From the NCBI RefSeq assembly GCF_003265705.1, contig NW_020312785.1:16724682-16788681 (forward strand): a stretch of 64,000 nucleotides of DNA, read 5' to 3'. The notes under the pieces are model-generated. The model had not been told where the DNA came from. It made no database searches and worked only from the letters and a program-made list of their open reading frames with translations. Below, one piece after another: positions 24,471 through 34,838 of this stretch (its first letter is position 1; each line of letters starts with the position of its first letter). Both the position numbers and the translations under genes were made by a program. The stretch is from Callorhinus ursinus (Eukaryota > Chordata > Mammalia > Carnivora > Otariidae).

Positions 24471-24582
24471 GTTATGTTGTAAATTAACTCCAGTTTTTAG
24501 TCTAGTGGACAGGGAAGAAGATAATGGCAGATCCTGAGAGGTGTACATTACCTTGTCAGTCACACTTTTTTTTTAAGTAGGG
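24471..24582. repeat. Copy B of the 95-bp dispersed duplication, with T9
   Basis: Same orientation as copy A, 1.78 kb away. Both differences from A are C in A and T in B; one is at a CpG. The sequence on each side (CTTTTAACT before, CTGGTGCTATC after) does not match the flanks of copy A. Confidence 0.95.
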
Positions 24583-24773
24583 CTGGTGCTATCTTGATTG
24601 ACACAAATAACATTTAAATTTTTGCTTTATGTCAGCTGAGTATTTTTAATTTTCTATTTTTCTTCTTAAATATACTTAAATGTTTCTAATGTGATCATAC
24701 TTAGCTTCTACTTTGAATTTCATTTATTAATTTTTTTAAGAAAAACACCACCAAAATCTTATATTCATTTTAC

Positions 24774-24890
24774 ATTTTAGCTATTTTTTTTAAAAGTAGG
24801 CTTCATGCCTAACATGGGGCTTGAACTCATGACCTTGAGATCGAGTCAGGTGCTCTACTGACTGAGCCAGCCAGACACCCCTCATTTTAC
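24774..24890 (-). mobile_element. Old short Can-SINE, antisense
   Basis: Short copy: AAGTAGGCTTCATGCC..., GGGGCTTGAACTCATGACC, then ACTGAGCCAGCCAGACACCCC at the head. Flanked by TTCATTTTAC (24764-24773) and CTCATTTTAC (24891-24900). The CAGCCAG head and short body mark an older subfamily. Confidence 0.85.
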
Positions 24891-24948
24891 TTTTTAAAAC
24901 GATTTTAATAATTTTAATAGTATTACTTTTTAAAACTATTATATTCTT

Positions 24949-25106
24949 GGGGTGTCTTTGGCTCCGATCATGATCCCAGGGCCCCCCACAGCCAGGAGCC
25001 TGTTTCTCCCCTGCTTGCTATTGCCCCTGTTTGTGCTTGCTGTCTCACTCTCTAGAACTCTCTTTGTCAAATAAATAAATAAAATCTTAAAAAATTTTTT
25101 AAAAAG
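24949..25106 (+). mobile_element. Can-SINE, sense, with truncated head
   Basis: Starts GGGGTGTCTTTGGCTCCG: the head is fused so that most of the A-box stretch is missing. The body (CATGATCCCAGGG) and tail (AAATAAATAAATAAAATCTT) are present. Head-to-head with the old SINE 58 bp to the left. Confidence 0.88.
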
Positions 25107-25117
25107 TTAAATTTTTT

Positions 25118-25179
25118 TATTTATGAAATATTTTTTCATCATATCATTTATTTATGAAATATATTTTCATCATATCATT
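25118..25179. repeat. 31-bp tandem duplication
   Basis: TTATGAAATATTTTTTCATC at 25121 recurs at 25152 with a one-base change, each followed by ATATCATTTA or a close variant. Period 31. Confidence 0.85.
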
Positions 25180-27963
25180 TTATTGACTTATTACATACTT
25201 TCTATTACTAAATTTCCTTAAGCAATTTTCAGTTTTGTAATGAATCACAATTGATGAGTGTTTCTTTGAAAGTTAATGTATAAGGGAGAAAATGACTAAT
25301 TAATTACATGTTGGTTTTTTTTTTTCACTTTAAAATTATTTTTGTATGGTCATTTCCCCTAAAATATCTCAAAGCATTAAGATCCCTACTTCAGTACCCT
25401 TTATCCATTAAGGGTTTTTCTAATTCAATAAACAGGATTTCAGATCCTATTCTCTCCCGTTTTTCTATCGCCCACTCCAGGGAGGACATGGGGTGCTTCC
25501 AGTACAGCTCATATGAAGCCGTGCAGACTGTTTGGCAAGATAAATATCCATTTGTATTTGGGAGAGCTAACATTTGAGATATTACTTGAAGAGGGAAAAA
25601 TATACAAGATAGATAAAAGAGTTGGTGTTGAGAGTGGCATAGGAGAAGTACACTCTAGTTAGTTGGTAGTATCCATCTGACCAAAAACATGGAGTTGAGA
25701 TATTGCACAACACGTTTAGAGAATCAAGAGTAGTACACAGTAGTCAGGTTGGACAGTATGCTAGAGTATGAGATGGGTGAAGGAATTTGTGAAAGAGTTA
25801 CACTTCCCACTTTTAAAATTTGGAAGTTATGTATCAATTTAAATGGTTTGCTTCAGTATCTCTCTCTTTTCCTCTTTCCCTCTATCTTTCCTCTTTCCTT
25901 TTTAATAAGAAGAAAATTGATGCAATCATATCTGTATTACTGGATGTAATAGATGAATTGGGGGTAGTATTAAATAAATTCTGTTAATCCAGATAAGACA
26001 TCAAAAAGATCTAAATCAGGGTAAAAATAAACCAAAATATTTTAAATTAACATAAAAATACTTTCACATGGTGACCTTTTTGTTCTTAAAATTTTCACTG
26101 CTTTTTCTATAGTCATCAGTTAAAGAATATCTATATATTTCTCAAAGAAATATGTTGGAGACATTACCCATAACTATTTGGTCCCCTGTTTGTTTAGGAT
26201 GACCATATAATTTATTGTTCTTTCACTATTTTGAGGGGAGCTATTTTTAATTAAACTGAAACAATAGAGATAAACAACTCTCCTTGGAAAATAGGATACA
26301 TCTAAGAATAGAATGAAAGTAAGAAAATGTGATTATATATACAAAGACATGGATCAATGACTCCTAAAATACTAGTTCCAAAGATTTCCCTTTGAAGTTT
26401 TTGTAGGTTTTTAAACTAAAAATGAATATAATAAAGTCCATTGTATTTTTTCTTTCTTTACTTACTCCATTCTTTCTTTTCTAATTATCCTCCATTTTTA
26501 CTCTCTTCTTTTTCTTTTTTCTTTTCTTCCTTTCTAACTTGTCGGAATGCTTACAGGTAGGTAAAGTACTCAATTTCGAGTGTGTATTTTCATTTTCCAG
26601 TCTTGTCACAATTAATTCTTCTGTTGAGAAATAAATTTTAATGTTCTTCTTTATTCTTAACAATGTGGTACTAGTGTATGTGTGATTGTGGTAAGCTGTG
26701 TCAGTCGATTTTGAAGAGATCATAAATTATGCATAATTAAGATATTCACATGTATGTTAATTTATACATAATATTAATTATATGAGATAGTATACATGTT
26801 AAAACTTAGAAGTTCACATCACAAGATTTTTCTCACTTTGAAAATGTTCTGGAGTTACTATAACTTTAAATCTCACCAGTTTTTAAATTTGAGCTAATCT
26901 CAGAGTACTAAAAAGAACCTCACCAATTCAGTCATGATATACAGAATGTGCAAAAATATGAGGTAGAAGCTTTCTTTAAATCAGTGTTAACAGGATCAGA
27001 ATATTTAACTAACATGTTAAATCATTGGTTCCCTAATAGATCTATATTTAAGCACAATATGGATGGCCATCCATTTAGTACTAGATTAAGATATGAAATA
27101 GGTGATTTATTCCAGTCACTGGAAATATCTGAATATTAAACACCTTATTTAGAAACAGCATACCTCCATTATCAGGTTGATTTTCTATAAGCTAATCAGA
27201 AGAATTACAAGGTCACCTCTCTTTGATAATTTAAATAAGAGCAGTAATTTGCAGGCTTTGACTTTCTGAGTTAAGTTCTGCTAGCATGATACAAACTGGC
27301 ATCAGGAAACAATAGTCAAAAAATAAAGGAATGAAATATGAAGTCACAAAAAAAAGTGGTATCAGAAAGAATCATTTAACAAAATTCTAGTGATATTAGT
27401 TACTTTAGAATATGTTGACACTTTTCTTGCACAGCTATTCTTTTTATTTTAGAGTAAATAATCATAAGGATTTTTATTTTCAAATAGGAGCTTAGAATCT
27501 AGGCAATCACATTTACTCATTTATTTTTAAAAGATTAAATATAATTCTTTATGAAATTTCTATTGGAGATAAATATAAGAAATTTTTAGAATAATAAAAG
27601 AATGAACTGTCTCAGCATGATAATTATTCATAATATATAATACCCTAGTCTACACATTAAGATAAATCTAAATTCATACTTAATATTCTTACAGTTATTT
27701 CAGTTGACATACAAATAATTGACTATTTCTATTTACATAAATTTTCATTCACTATTTTTTCTGCCATGCACCAAAAAAAAAATAAAGCTTGTATTTCATC
27801 TTTACTTAAATTGTTACCACATCACTTTGGTTTTATAGAGTTATATAAGAGAATAAATCACTTTTAGACTTAATTGTAAGATGAATCCATTGGGTCTCAT
27901 GATATTTCTATATTCATCTTCATTCAAAATGTTGTGTAGATTCAAGATTATAGAAAGCCTATA
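25180..27963. other. AT-rich non-coding DNA, 2.8 kb
   Basis: No repeat family recognised and no convincing gene. A pyrimidine-rich tract lies at 26448-26540. Frames of 60-89 codons here lack motifs and overlap on opposite strands. Confidence 0.4.
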
Positions 27964-27979
27964 AAAATCCAATACTTCA
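27964..27979 (+). repeat. L1 target-site duplication, left
   Basis: AAAATCCAATACTTCA, matched by AAAATCCAGTACTTCA at 34422-34437 (15 of 16). Confidence 0.93.
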
Positions 27980-27985
27980 GTACTT

Positions 27986-29760
27986 GGGAGCAAGATGGCA
28001 GAGGAGTAGGAGACCTGGATTTCGTATGGTCTCAGGAATTCAGCTGGATAGGGGTCAAACCATTCTGAACACCAATGAACTCAACAGGAGATCAAAGAAA
28101 AGAATAGCAACAACTCTCTGAACAGAAAAGCGACCACTTTCTGGAAGGTAGGACGTGTGGAGAAGTGAATCTGAGGTGATATTCGGGAGGATAGACAGCT
28201 GGGAAGGGGGCCTCTGTCAGCCACTTCTGGCAAGTGATAGAGCAGTGAGCACAAAATCAGAACTTTTAGAAGTCGGTTCTGCTGAGGGATATTGCTCCAG
28301 TGGCTAAGAGGGGCGTGGAACCCCCGTGGGACAGTGTGGTCTCAGAACCCTCGGGGTCACAGAAAGACCGGGGGTGCCTGAGTGCAGCAGAGCTCCCAGG
28401 TATCAGAGCAGGGAAGCCGGCTGCAGAGACGGAGCTGAGGCATGGACTCTAAGCTCTGGGTTGCCATAAACTGTGCTCCTCCAGCAGGGACCCAAGTGGC
28501 AGATCTGGGGAGACTTCCCTTCCTCCCCCAGGAGGAGCAGCGCAGGAGTGCACCGCAGGGATCTACTGGGTTTGGAGACTCCACATGGGGTCTTGTGCCA
28601 GATATAGAAACGCTCCATCACAGGCCGGATGAGCACAGAGTGCAACCGGAGACCAGCGAGACGGGAGTGATTGACTGCTTTTCTCTCGGGGCTCACTGAG
28701 GAGTGGGGCTCTGAGTTCTCGGCTCCTCTGGGGTGGAGATTGGGAGGCCGACATTTTCACTCTCGTCCTCCAAAGCTGCATGGAAGACATGCAGGGAACA
28801 AAAGCTCCCGAGAGCAAACCCGAGCAGATTACTTAGCCCAGACCGACAAGGGTGGGGCAATTCTGCCTCCAGCAAAGATATTTGGGAACCACGGCAACAG
28901 GCCCCTCCCCCAGAAGATCAGCAAGAACCACCAGCCAAGACCAAGTTTACCGATCATTGAGAACGGGAGGACGCCAGAGCTTGGGGAATACTGCATATAG
29001 AATCCATGGCTTTTTTTTTTACCATGATTCTTTAGTCTTTCAACGCTAAATTTTTCTTTTTTTTAACTGTCTTTTTTCTTTGAATTTTTCTTTTTCCCTT
29101 TTTCAACCAACATCCTATCAATCCCTTTTTTAAAAAACATTTTTTTCATTTTTAGAGTCATATTCTATCCCTTCATAGTACCCTTATTTTTGGCATATAT
29201 ATATAAGTTGTTCTCTCTTTAAAATTTTGAGATACAGTTTCTTCTAACATATCAAAATATACCCTAAATCTCTAGTGTATGGCTTTGTTCTAGTCTCCTG
29301 CCTGATCACATTCTCTCCCTTTTATTTCTTTTTTTTTTAAACCTCTTCTTTCTTTTTTCAAACAATTTCTTATCAATTCCTTTTTATAATTTTCATCTTT
29401 ACAGTCACATACCATCCTTTCATCATATCAACCCTTATTTTTGTACAATGTGAGTTTTTCTTTCTTTAAAATTTTGGGAGGCACTTTCTTCTAAAAGACC
29501 AAAATACACCCAAAATCTAGTGTGTGGCACTGATCTATGCACCAGCCTGATCATATTTGATCATATTCTGTTTTTTTTGTTTCATTTTGTTCTGTTTTTG
29601 TTTGTTTTTGTCTTTTTCTTATTTTTTTCTTTTCTCTTTCTTTCCCTTTGTTTTCCCCCGGTTTCAGGTCTTTTTTGATTTGTTTAGAGTATATTTTCTG
29701 GGGACATTGTTACCCTGTTAACATTTTGTTCTCTCATTCATCTATTCTGCTCTGGACAAA
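27986..29760 (+). promoter_or_regulatory. L1 5'UTR / internal promoter region
   Basis: The first bases carry CAAGATGGC (27991-27999), the core of a YY1-type site, placed as in other mammalian L1 5' ends. A GC- and CpG-richer stretch (28140-28960) follows, unlike the AT-rich surroundings, as expected for an L1 internal promoter. The many overlapping small frames at 28357-29049 on both strands result from the low stop density of this GC-rich part. I reject them as genes. Confidence 0.75.
29102..29572 (+). repeat. Diverged ~255-bp tandem module in L1 5'UTR
   Basis: Two copies in the same order. Copy 1 from 29102: TTCAACCAAC, CCTATCAATCCC, GTCATATTCTATCCCTTCAT, CTTTAAAATTTTGAGATACA, CTCCTGCCTGATCACATTCT. 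Copy 2 from 29357: TTCAAACAAT, CTTATCAATTCC, GTCACATACCATCCTTTCAT, CTTTAAAATTTTGGGAGGCA, CAGCCTGATCATATT. Confidence 0.85.
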
Positions 29761-30082
29761 ATGACAGGATGGAAGAAATCACCTCAAAAAAAAAGAACAA
29801 TAGGTAGTACCAACTACCAGGGACCCATTTAATACAGACATTAGTACGATGTCGGACCTAGAGTTCAGAATCATGATTTTAAAGATACTAGCTGGGCTTG
29901 AAAAAAGCATGGAAGTTATTAGAGAAACCCTTTCTGGAGAAATCAAATACCTAAAATCTAACCAAATCAAAATCAAAAAGGCTATTAATGAGGGGCAAAC
30001 AAAAACTAAAGGAATTTGCAAACACGAAACCAGCCCTACAAGAAATATTGAAAGGGGTCCTCTAAGCAAAGACAGAGCCTAA
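29761..30082 (+). pseudogene. L1 ORF1 (RNA-binding protein), truncated and broken
   Basis: L1 ORF1 encodes the trimeric RNA-binding chaperone of the L1 particle. A start ATG at 29761 opens a basic N-terminus (MTGWKKSPQKKRT) but meets a TAA near 29830. A second stretch from 29849 (MSDLEFRIMILKILAGLEKS...) is typical of the coiled-coil start and runs to KKAINEG near 29998. There it is joined directly to sequence from the very end of ORF1 (CAAACAAAAACTAAAGG...), out of frame. The RRM and most of the C-terminal domain are missing, so roughly 0.7-0.8 kb is deleted compared with a normal ORF1 of about 1 kb. The frame ends at 30082. It is non-functional. Confidence 0.88.
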
Positions 30083-30146
30083 AAGGAACATAGACCAGAA
30101 AGGAACACATACAATATACAGTAACAGTCACCTTACAGGCAATACA

Positions 30147-33100
30147 ATGGCACTAAATTCATATCTTTCAATAGTTACCCTGCATGTAAATGGGCTAAAT
30201 GCTCCAATCAAAAGACACAGCCCATCAGATTGGATTAAAAAACAAGACCCTTTGATAGGCTGTCTGAAAGAGACTCATTTTAGACCAGAAGACATCACCA
30301 GATTGAAAGTGAGGGGGTGGACAACAATTTACCATGCTAATGGACACCAAAAGAAAGCTGGGGTGGCAATCCTTATATCAGACAAATTAGATTTTAAAAC
30401 AAAGACTGTAATAAGAGATGAGGAAGGACACTATATCTTACTTAAAGGGTCTATCCAACAAGAAGATCTAACAATTGTAAATATCTATGCCCCTAACATG
30501 GGAACAGCCAATTATATAAGGCAATTAATAACAAAAGCAAAGAAACACACTGAAAACAATACAATAATAGTAGGGGACTTTAACACCACCCTCACTGAAA
30601 TGGACAGATCAGGTAAGCGAAAGATCAACAAGACTTTAAATGACACACTGAACCAAATGGACTTCACAGACATATTCAGAACATTCCATCCCAAAGCAAC
30701 GGAATAGACATTTTTCTCTAGTGCCAATGGAACATTCTCCAGAATAGATCACATGATAGGTCACAAATCAGGTCTCAACCGGTACCAAAAGATTTGGATC
30801 ATTCCCTGAATATTTTCAGATAACAGTGCTTTAAAACTGGAACTCAATCACAAGAGGAAAGTTGGAAAGAACTCAAATACATGGAAGCGAAAGAGCATCC
30901 TACTAAAGAACAAATGGGTCAACCAGGAAATTAAAGAAGAATTTTTAAAAAATCATGGAACCAAATGAAAACACAACTGTTCAAAATCTTTGGGATGCAG
31001 CAAAGGCAGTCCTAGGAGGAAAGTATATAGCAATACAAGCCTTTCTCAAGAAACAAGAAAGGTCTCAAATACACAACCTAACCCTACACCTAAAGGAGTA
31101 AGAGAAAGAACAGCAAATAAAGCCTAAACCTAGCAGGAGAAAAGAAATAATAAAGCTCAGAGCAGAAATTAACGAACTAGAAACCAAAAGAACAGTAGAA
31201 CAGATCAACGAAACTAGGAGATGGTTCTTTGAAAGAATTAACAAGATTGATAAACCCCTGGCCAGACTTACCAAAAAGAAAAGAGAAATGACCCAAATAA
31301 ACAAAATCATGAACGAAAGAGGAGAGATCACAACCAACACCAAAGAAATACAAACAATTATAAGAACATATTCTTATGTTCTTATATGTTCTTATATGAG
31401 GAACTCTAAGCCAGCAAATTAGATAACCTGGAGGAAATGGTTGCATTCCTAGTGATGTGTCAACTACCACAACTGAACCAGGAAGAAATAGAAAACCTGA
31501 ACAGACCTATAACCATTAGGGAAATTGAAGCAGTCATCAAAAATCTCCTAACAAACAAAAGCCCAGGGCCAGATGGCTTTCAGTGGACTTCTACCAAACA
31601 TTTAAAGAAGAATTAATACCTATTCTTTGACACTGTTAAAAAACATAGAAATGGAAGGAAAACCTCCAAACTCGTTTTATGAGCCCACATTTACCTTGAT
31701 CCAAAAAGCAGACAAGGACCCCATCAAAAAAGAGAATTACAGACCAATATCCCTGATGAACATGGATACAAAAATTCTCACCAAAATACTAGCCAATAGG
31801 ATCCAACAGTACATTAAAAGCATTATTCACCAAGACCAAGTTGGATTTATCTCTGGGCTGCAAGGTTGGTTCAACATCCGCAAATCAATCAATGTGATAC
31901 AATACATTAACAAAAGAAAGAACAAGAACCATCTGATCCTCTCAATAGATGCAGAAAAAGCATTTGACAAAGTACAGCATCCTTTCTTGATCAAAACGCT
32001 TCAGAGTATAGGGATAGAGGGTACATACCTCAATATCATAAAAGCCATCTCTGAAAAACCTACAGTGAATATCATTCTCAATGGGGAAAAACTGAGAGCT
32101 TTCCCCCTAAGGTCAGGAACAAGGCAGGGATGTCTACTATCACCACTGCTATTCAACATAGTATTAGAAGTCCTAGCCACAGCAATCAGACAACAAAAAG
32201 AAATCAAAGGCATCCAAATCAGCAAAGAAGAAGTGAAACTCTCTCTTTGCAGATGATATGATTCTGTATGTGGAAAACCCAAAAGACTCCACCCCAAAAC
32301 TGCTAGAACTCATACAGGAAATCAGGAAGGTGACAGGATATAAAATCAATGCACAGAAATCAGTGTCATTCCTATACACCACCAACAAGAGAGAAGAAAG
32401 AGAAATTAAGGAGTTGATTCCATTTACAATTGCACCCAAAACCATAAGATACTTAGGAATAAATCTAACCAAAGAGGCAAAAGATCTGTACTCAGAAAAC
32501 TATGGAATACTAATGAAAGAAATTAAGGAAGACACAAAGAAATGGAAAGATATTCCCTGCTCATGGATTGAAGGAACAAATATTGTTAAAATGTTTTTGC
32601 TACCTAGAGCAATCTACACATTCAATGCAATCCCTATCAAAATAGCATCAACTTTTTTCACAAAAATGGAACAAATAATCCTAAAATTTGTATGGAAAGA
32701 GAAAAGACCCCGAATAGCCAGAGGAATGTTGAAAAAGAAAAGCAAAGCGAGTGGCATCACAATTGTAGACTTCAAGCTCTATTGCAAAGCTGTCATCATC
32801 AAGACAGTATGGTACTGGCACAAAAACAGACACATAGATCAATGGAACACAATAGAGAACCCAGAAATGGACCCTGAACTCTATGGTCAACTAATCTTTG
32901 ACAAAGCAGGAAAGAATGTCCAGTGGAGAAAAGACAGTCTCTTCAACAAATGGTGTTGGGAAAATTGGAGAGCCACATGCAGAAGAATGAAACTGGACCA
33001 TTTCCTTACACCACACACAAAAATAGACTCCAAATGGTTGAAAGTCCTAAATGTGAGACAGGAGTCCATCAAAATCCTAAAGGAGAACACAGGCAGCAAG

Positions 33101-33968
33101 CTCTTTGACCTCAGCCACAGCAACTTCTTCCTAGAAACATCTCCAAAGGCAAGGGAAGCAAGGGCAAAAATGAACTATTGGGACTTCATCAAGATAAAAA
33201 GCTTTTGCACAGCCAAAGAAACAGTCCACAAAACCAAAAGACAACTGACAGAATGGGAGAAGATATTTGCAAATGACATATCAGATAAAGGGCTAGTATC
33301 CAAAATCTATAAAGAACTTACCCAACTCAACACCCAAAGAACAAATAATCCAATCTAGAAATGGGCAGAAGACACGAACAGACATTTTTGCAAAGAAGAC
33401 ATGCAAATGGCCAACAGACACATGAAAAAGTGCTCAACATCACTCGGCATCAGGTACATCTAAATCAAAACCTCAATGAGATACCACCTCACACCAGTCA
33501 GAATGGCTAGAATTAACAAGTCAGGAAATGACAGATGTTGGCGGGGATGTGGAGAGAGGAGAACCCTCCTACACTGTTGGTTGGAATGCAAGCTGGTGCA
33601 GCCACTCTGGAAAACAGTATGGAGGTTCCCCAAAAAAGTTGAAAATAGAGCTACCATATGATCCAGCAATTGCACTACAGGGTATTGACCCCAAAGATAC
33701 AAATGTAAGGATACGAAGGGGTACATGCACTCCGATGTTTATAGCAGCAATGTCCACAATAGCCAAACTGTGGAATGAGCCAAGATGTCCATCGACAGAT
33801 GAATGGATAAAGAAGATGTGGTATATATATACAATGGAATATTATGTAGCCATCAAAAGGAATGAGATCTTGCCATTTGCAACGACGTGGATTGAACTGG
33901 AGGGTGTTATGCTAAGCGAAATAAGTCAATCAGAGAAAGACATGTATCATATGACCTCACTGATATGA
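30147..33968 (+). pseudogene. L1 ORF2 (endonuclease-reverse transcriptase), broken
   Basis: ORF2 supplies nicking and reverse transcription for L1. Total span 3.8 kb, the usual length. The endonuclease part (30147-30707, 186 codons) keeps VNGLN (N15), KETH (E42), NIYAPN (Y114) and GDFN (D144, N146), then ends at TAG 30705-30707, with another in-frame TGA at 30807. The reverse transcriptase part is open at 31627-32256 with motif [13 protein letters not shown] and motif [16 protein letters not shown] shift just before FADD (TTTGCAGATGAT, 32246-32257) moves the rest to another frame, open from 32258 to TAG 33356-33358. More lesions are a TAA near 33473, a frame change near 33635, and a short repeat insertion at 31371-31398. 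The C-terminus ends at TGA 33966-33968 (YHMTSLI). Inactive. Confidence 0.95.
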
Positions 33969-34421
33969 GGAATTCTTAATCTCAGGAAACAAACTGAGGG
34001 TTGTTAAGGGAGGGGGGTTGGAGGGATGGAGTGGCTGGGTGATAGATATTGGGGAGGGTATGTGCTATGTTGAGCGCTGTGAATTTTGCAAGACTGTTGA
34101 ATCACAGATCTGTACCTCTGAAACAAATAATGCAATATATGTTAAGAAAAAAAAAAAAAAAAAAGACAGCAGGGGGGGAGGAAGGAAGGGGGGGAAATTG
34201 GAGGGGGAGACCAAGCATGAGAGACGATGGACTCTGAAAAACAAACTGAGGGTTGGAGAAGAGGGGTGGTGGGAGCATGGGTTAGCCTGGTGATGGGTAT
34301 TAAAGAGGTCACCTTCTGCATCGAGCACTGGGTGTTACACACAAACAATGAATCATGGAACACTACATCAAAAACTAATGATGTAATGTATGGTGATTAA
34401 CATAACAATAAAAATTAAAAT
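33969..34421 (+). other. L1 3'UTR with A-run, G-rich tract and poly(A) signal region
   Basis: An internal A18 run (34147-34164) is followed by a purine tract with G-runs of 7, 7 and 5 (34172-34207), a potential G-quadruplex as common in L1 3'UTRs. AAACAAACTGAGGGTTG is present twice (33987-34003 and 34239-34255). The element ends in an A-rich AATAAAAATTAAAATAAAA tail. Confidence 0.85.
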
Positions 34422-34437
34422 AAAATCCAGTACTTCA
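34422..34437 (+). repeat. L1 target-site duplication, right
   Basis: AAAATCCAGTACTTCA, the partner of 27964-27979. Confidence 0.93.
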
Positions 34438-34733
34438 CTAGGAAGGATAGGTGCAAATGCTAGCAAGAAATCCAAGTATGGTGACGAAATAATCTTTCTG
34501 TGCATTCTCCTTTGATATCTGTTACATTTAATTCATAAATTTATACCTAGGTAATTATGCTCTAATCTGTAATCTTCTTGATTAAATGTCTATTAGTTCT
34601 ATGATAATTAAAGAAGCCAGTAAACTAGGAATAAAAAAAAATATCTTCAGGAATGTTATTTTTCAGTAGCATTCAGCAATTCTATAAACATTTTGTAAAA
34701 ATAAAATGGTAGGATTTTCTTTTTTTTTAGGAT
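34438..34733. other. AT-rich non-coding DNA
   Basis: Nothing recognised. Confidence 0.4.
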
Positions 34734-34838
34734 TTTTCTTTTATTTTTAAGTAATATGTATACTCAGCATGAGGCTCGAACTCACAACCCCGAGATCAAG
34801 AGTTCATGCTCCACCAACTGAGCCAGCGAGGCATCCCT
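34734..34838 (-). mobile_element. Old short Can-SINE, antisense
   Basis: GAGGCTCGAACTCACAACCCCGAG, then GAGTTCATGCTCCACCAACT and GAGCCAGCGAGGCATCCC: the short old type, like the copy at 24774. Confidence 0.82.

Larger units (their letters stand above)
27980..34421 (+). mobile_element. Near full-length carnivore L1 (LINE-1) retrotransposon
   Basis: A single 6.4-kb sense insertion flanked by a 16-bp target-site duplication. In order it shows a 5'UTR beginning near GGGAGCAAGATGGC, a GC-rich first part (about 28140-28960), a pyrimidine-rich second part (29010-29660), an ORF1 remnant (29761-30082), ORF2 (30147-33968), and a 3'UTR with a G-rich tract ending in AATAAAAATTAAAATAAAA. Length and layout fit a complete L1 apart from a large ORF1 deletion. 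Both ORFs are broken, so it cannot move by itself. The single mismatch in the flanking repeat and readable ORF2 suggest insertion in the carnivore lineage, not an ancient mammalian event. Confidence 0.97.

Noticed and set aside
22688..24582. The 95-bp duplicate as the paired LTRs of one provirus
   Set aside because: The similarity stops abruptly at about 110-130 bases, and the ERVL coding remnant lies outside the pair rather than between the copies.
28357..29049. Cluster of overlapping frames (60-109 codons) on both strands
   Set aside because: They lie in the GC-rich L1 5'UTR, where stop codons are rare. They overlap in several frames and carry no domain.
32001..33123. Antisense and out-of-frame ORFs across L1 ORF2
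   Set aside because: Shadows of the real ORF2 reading frames.
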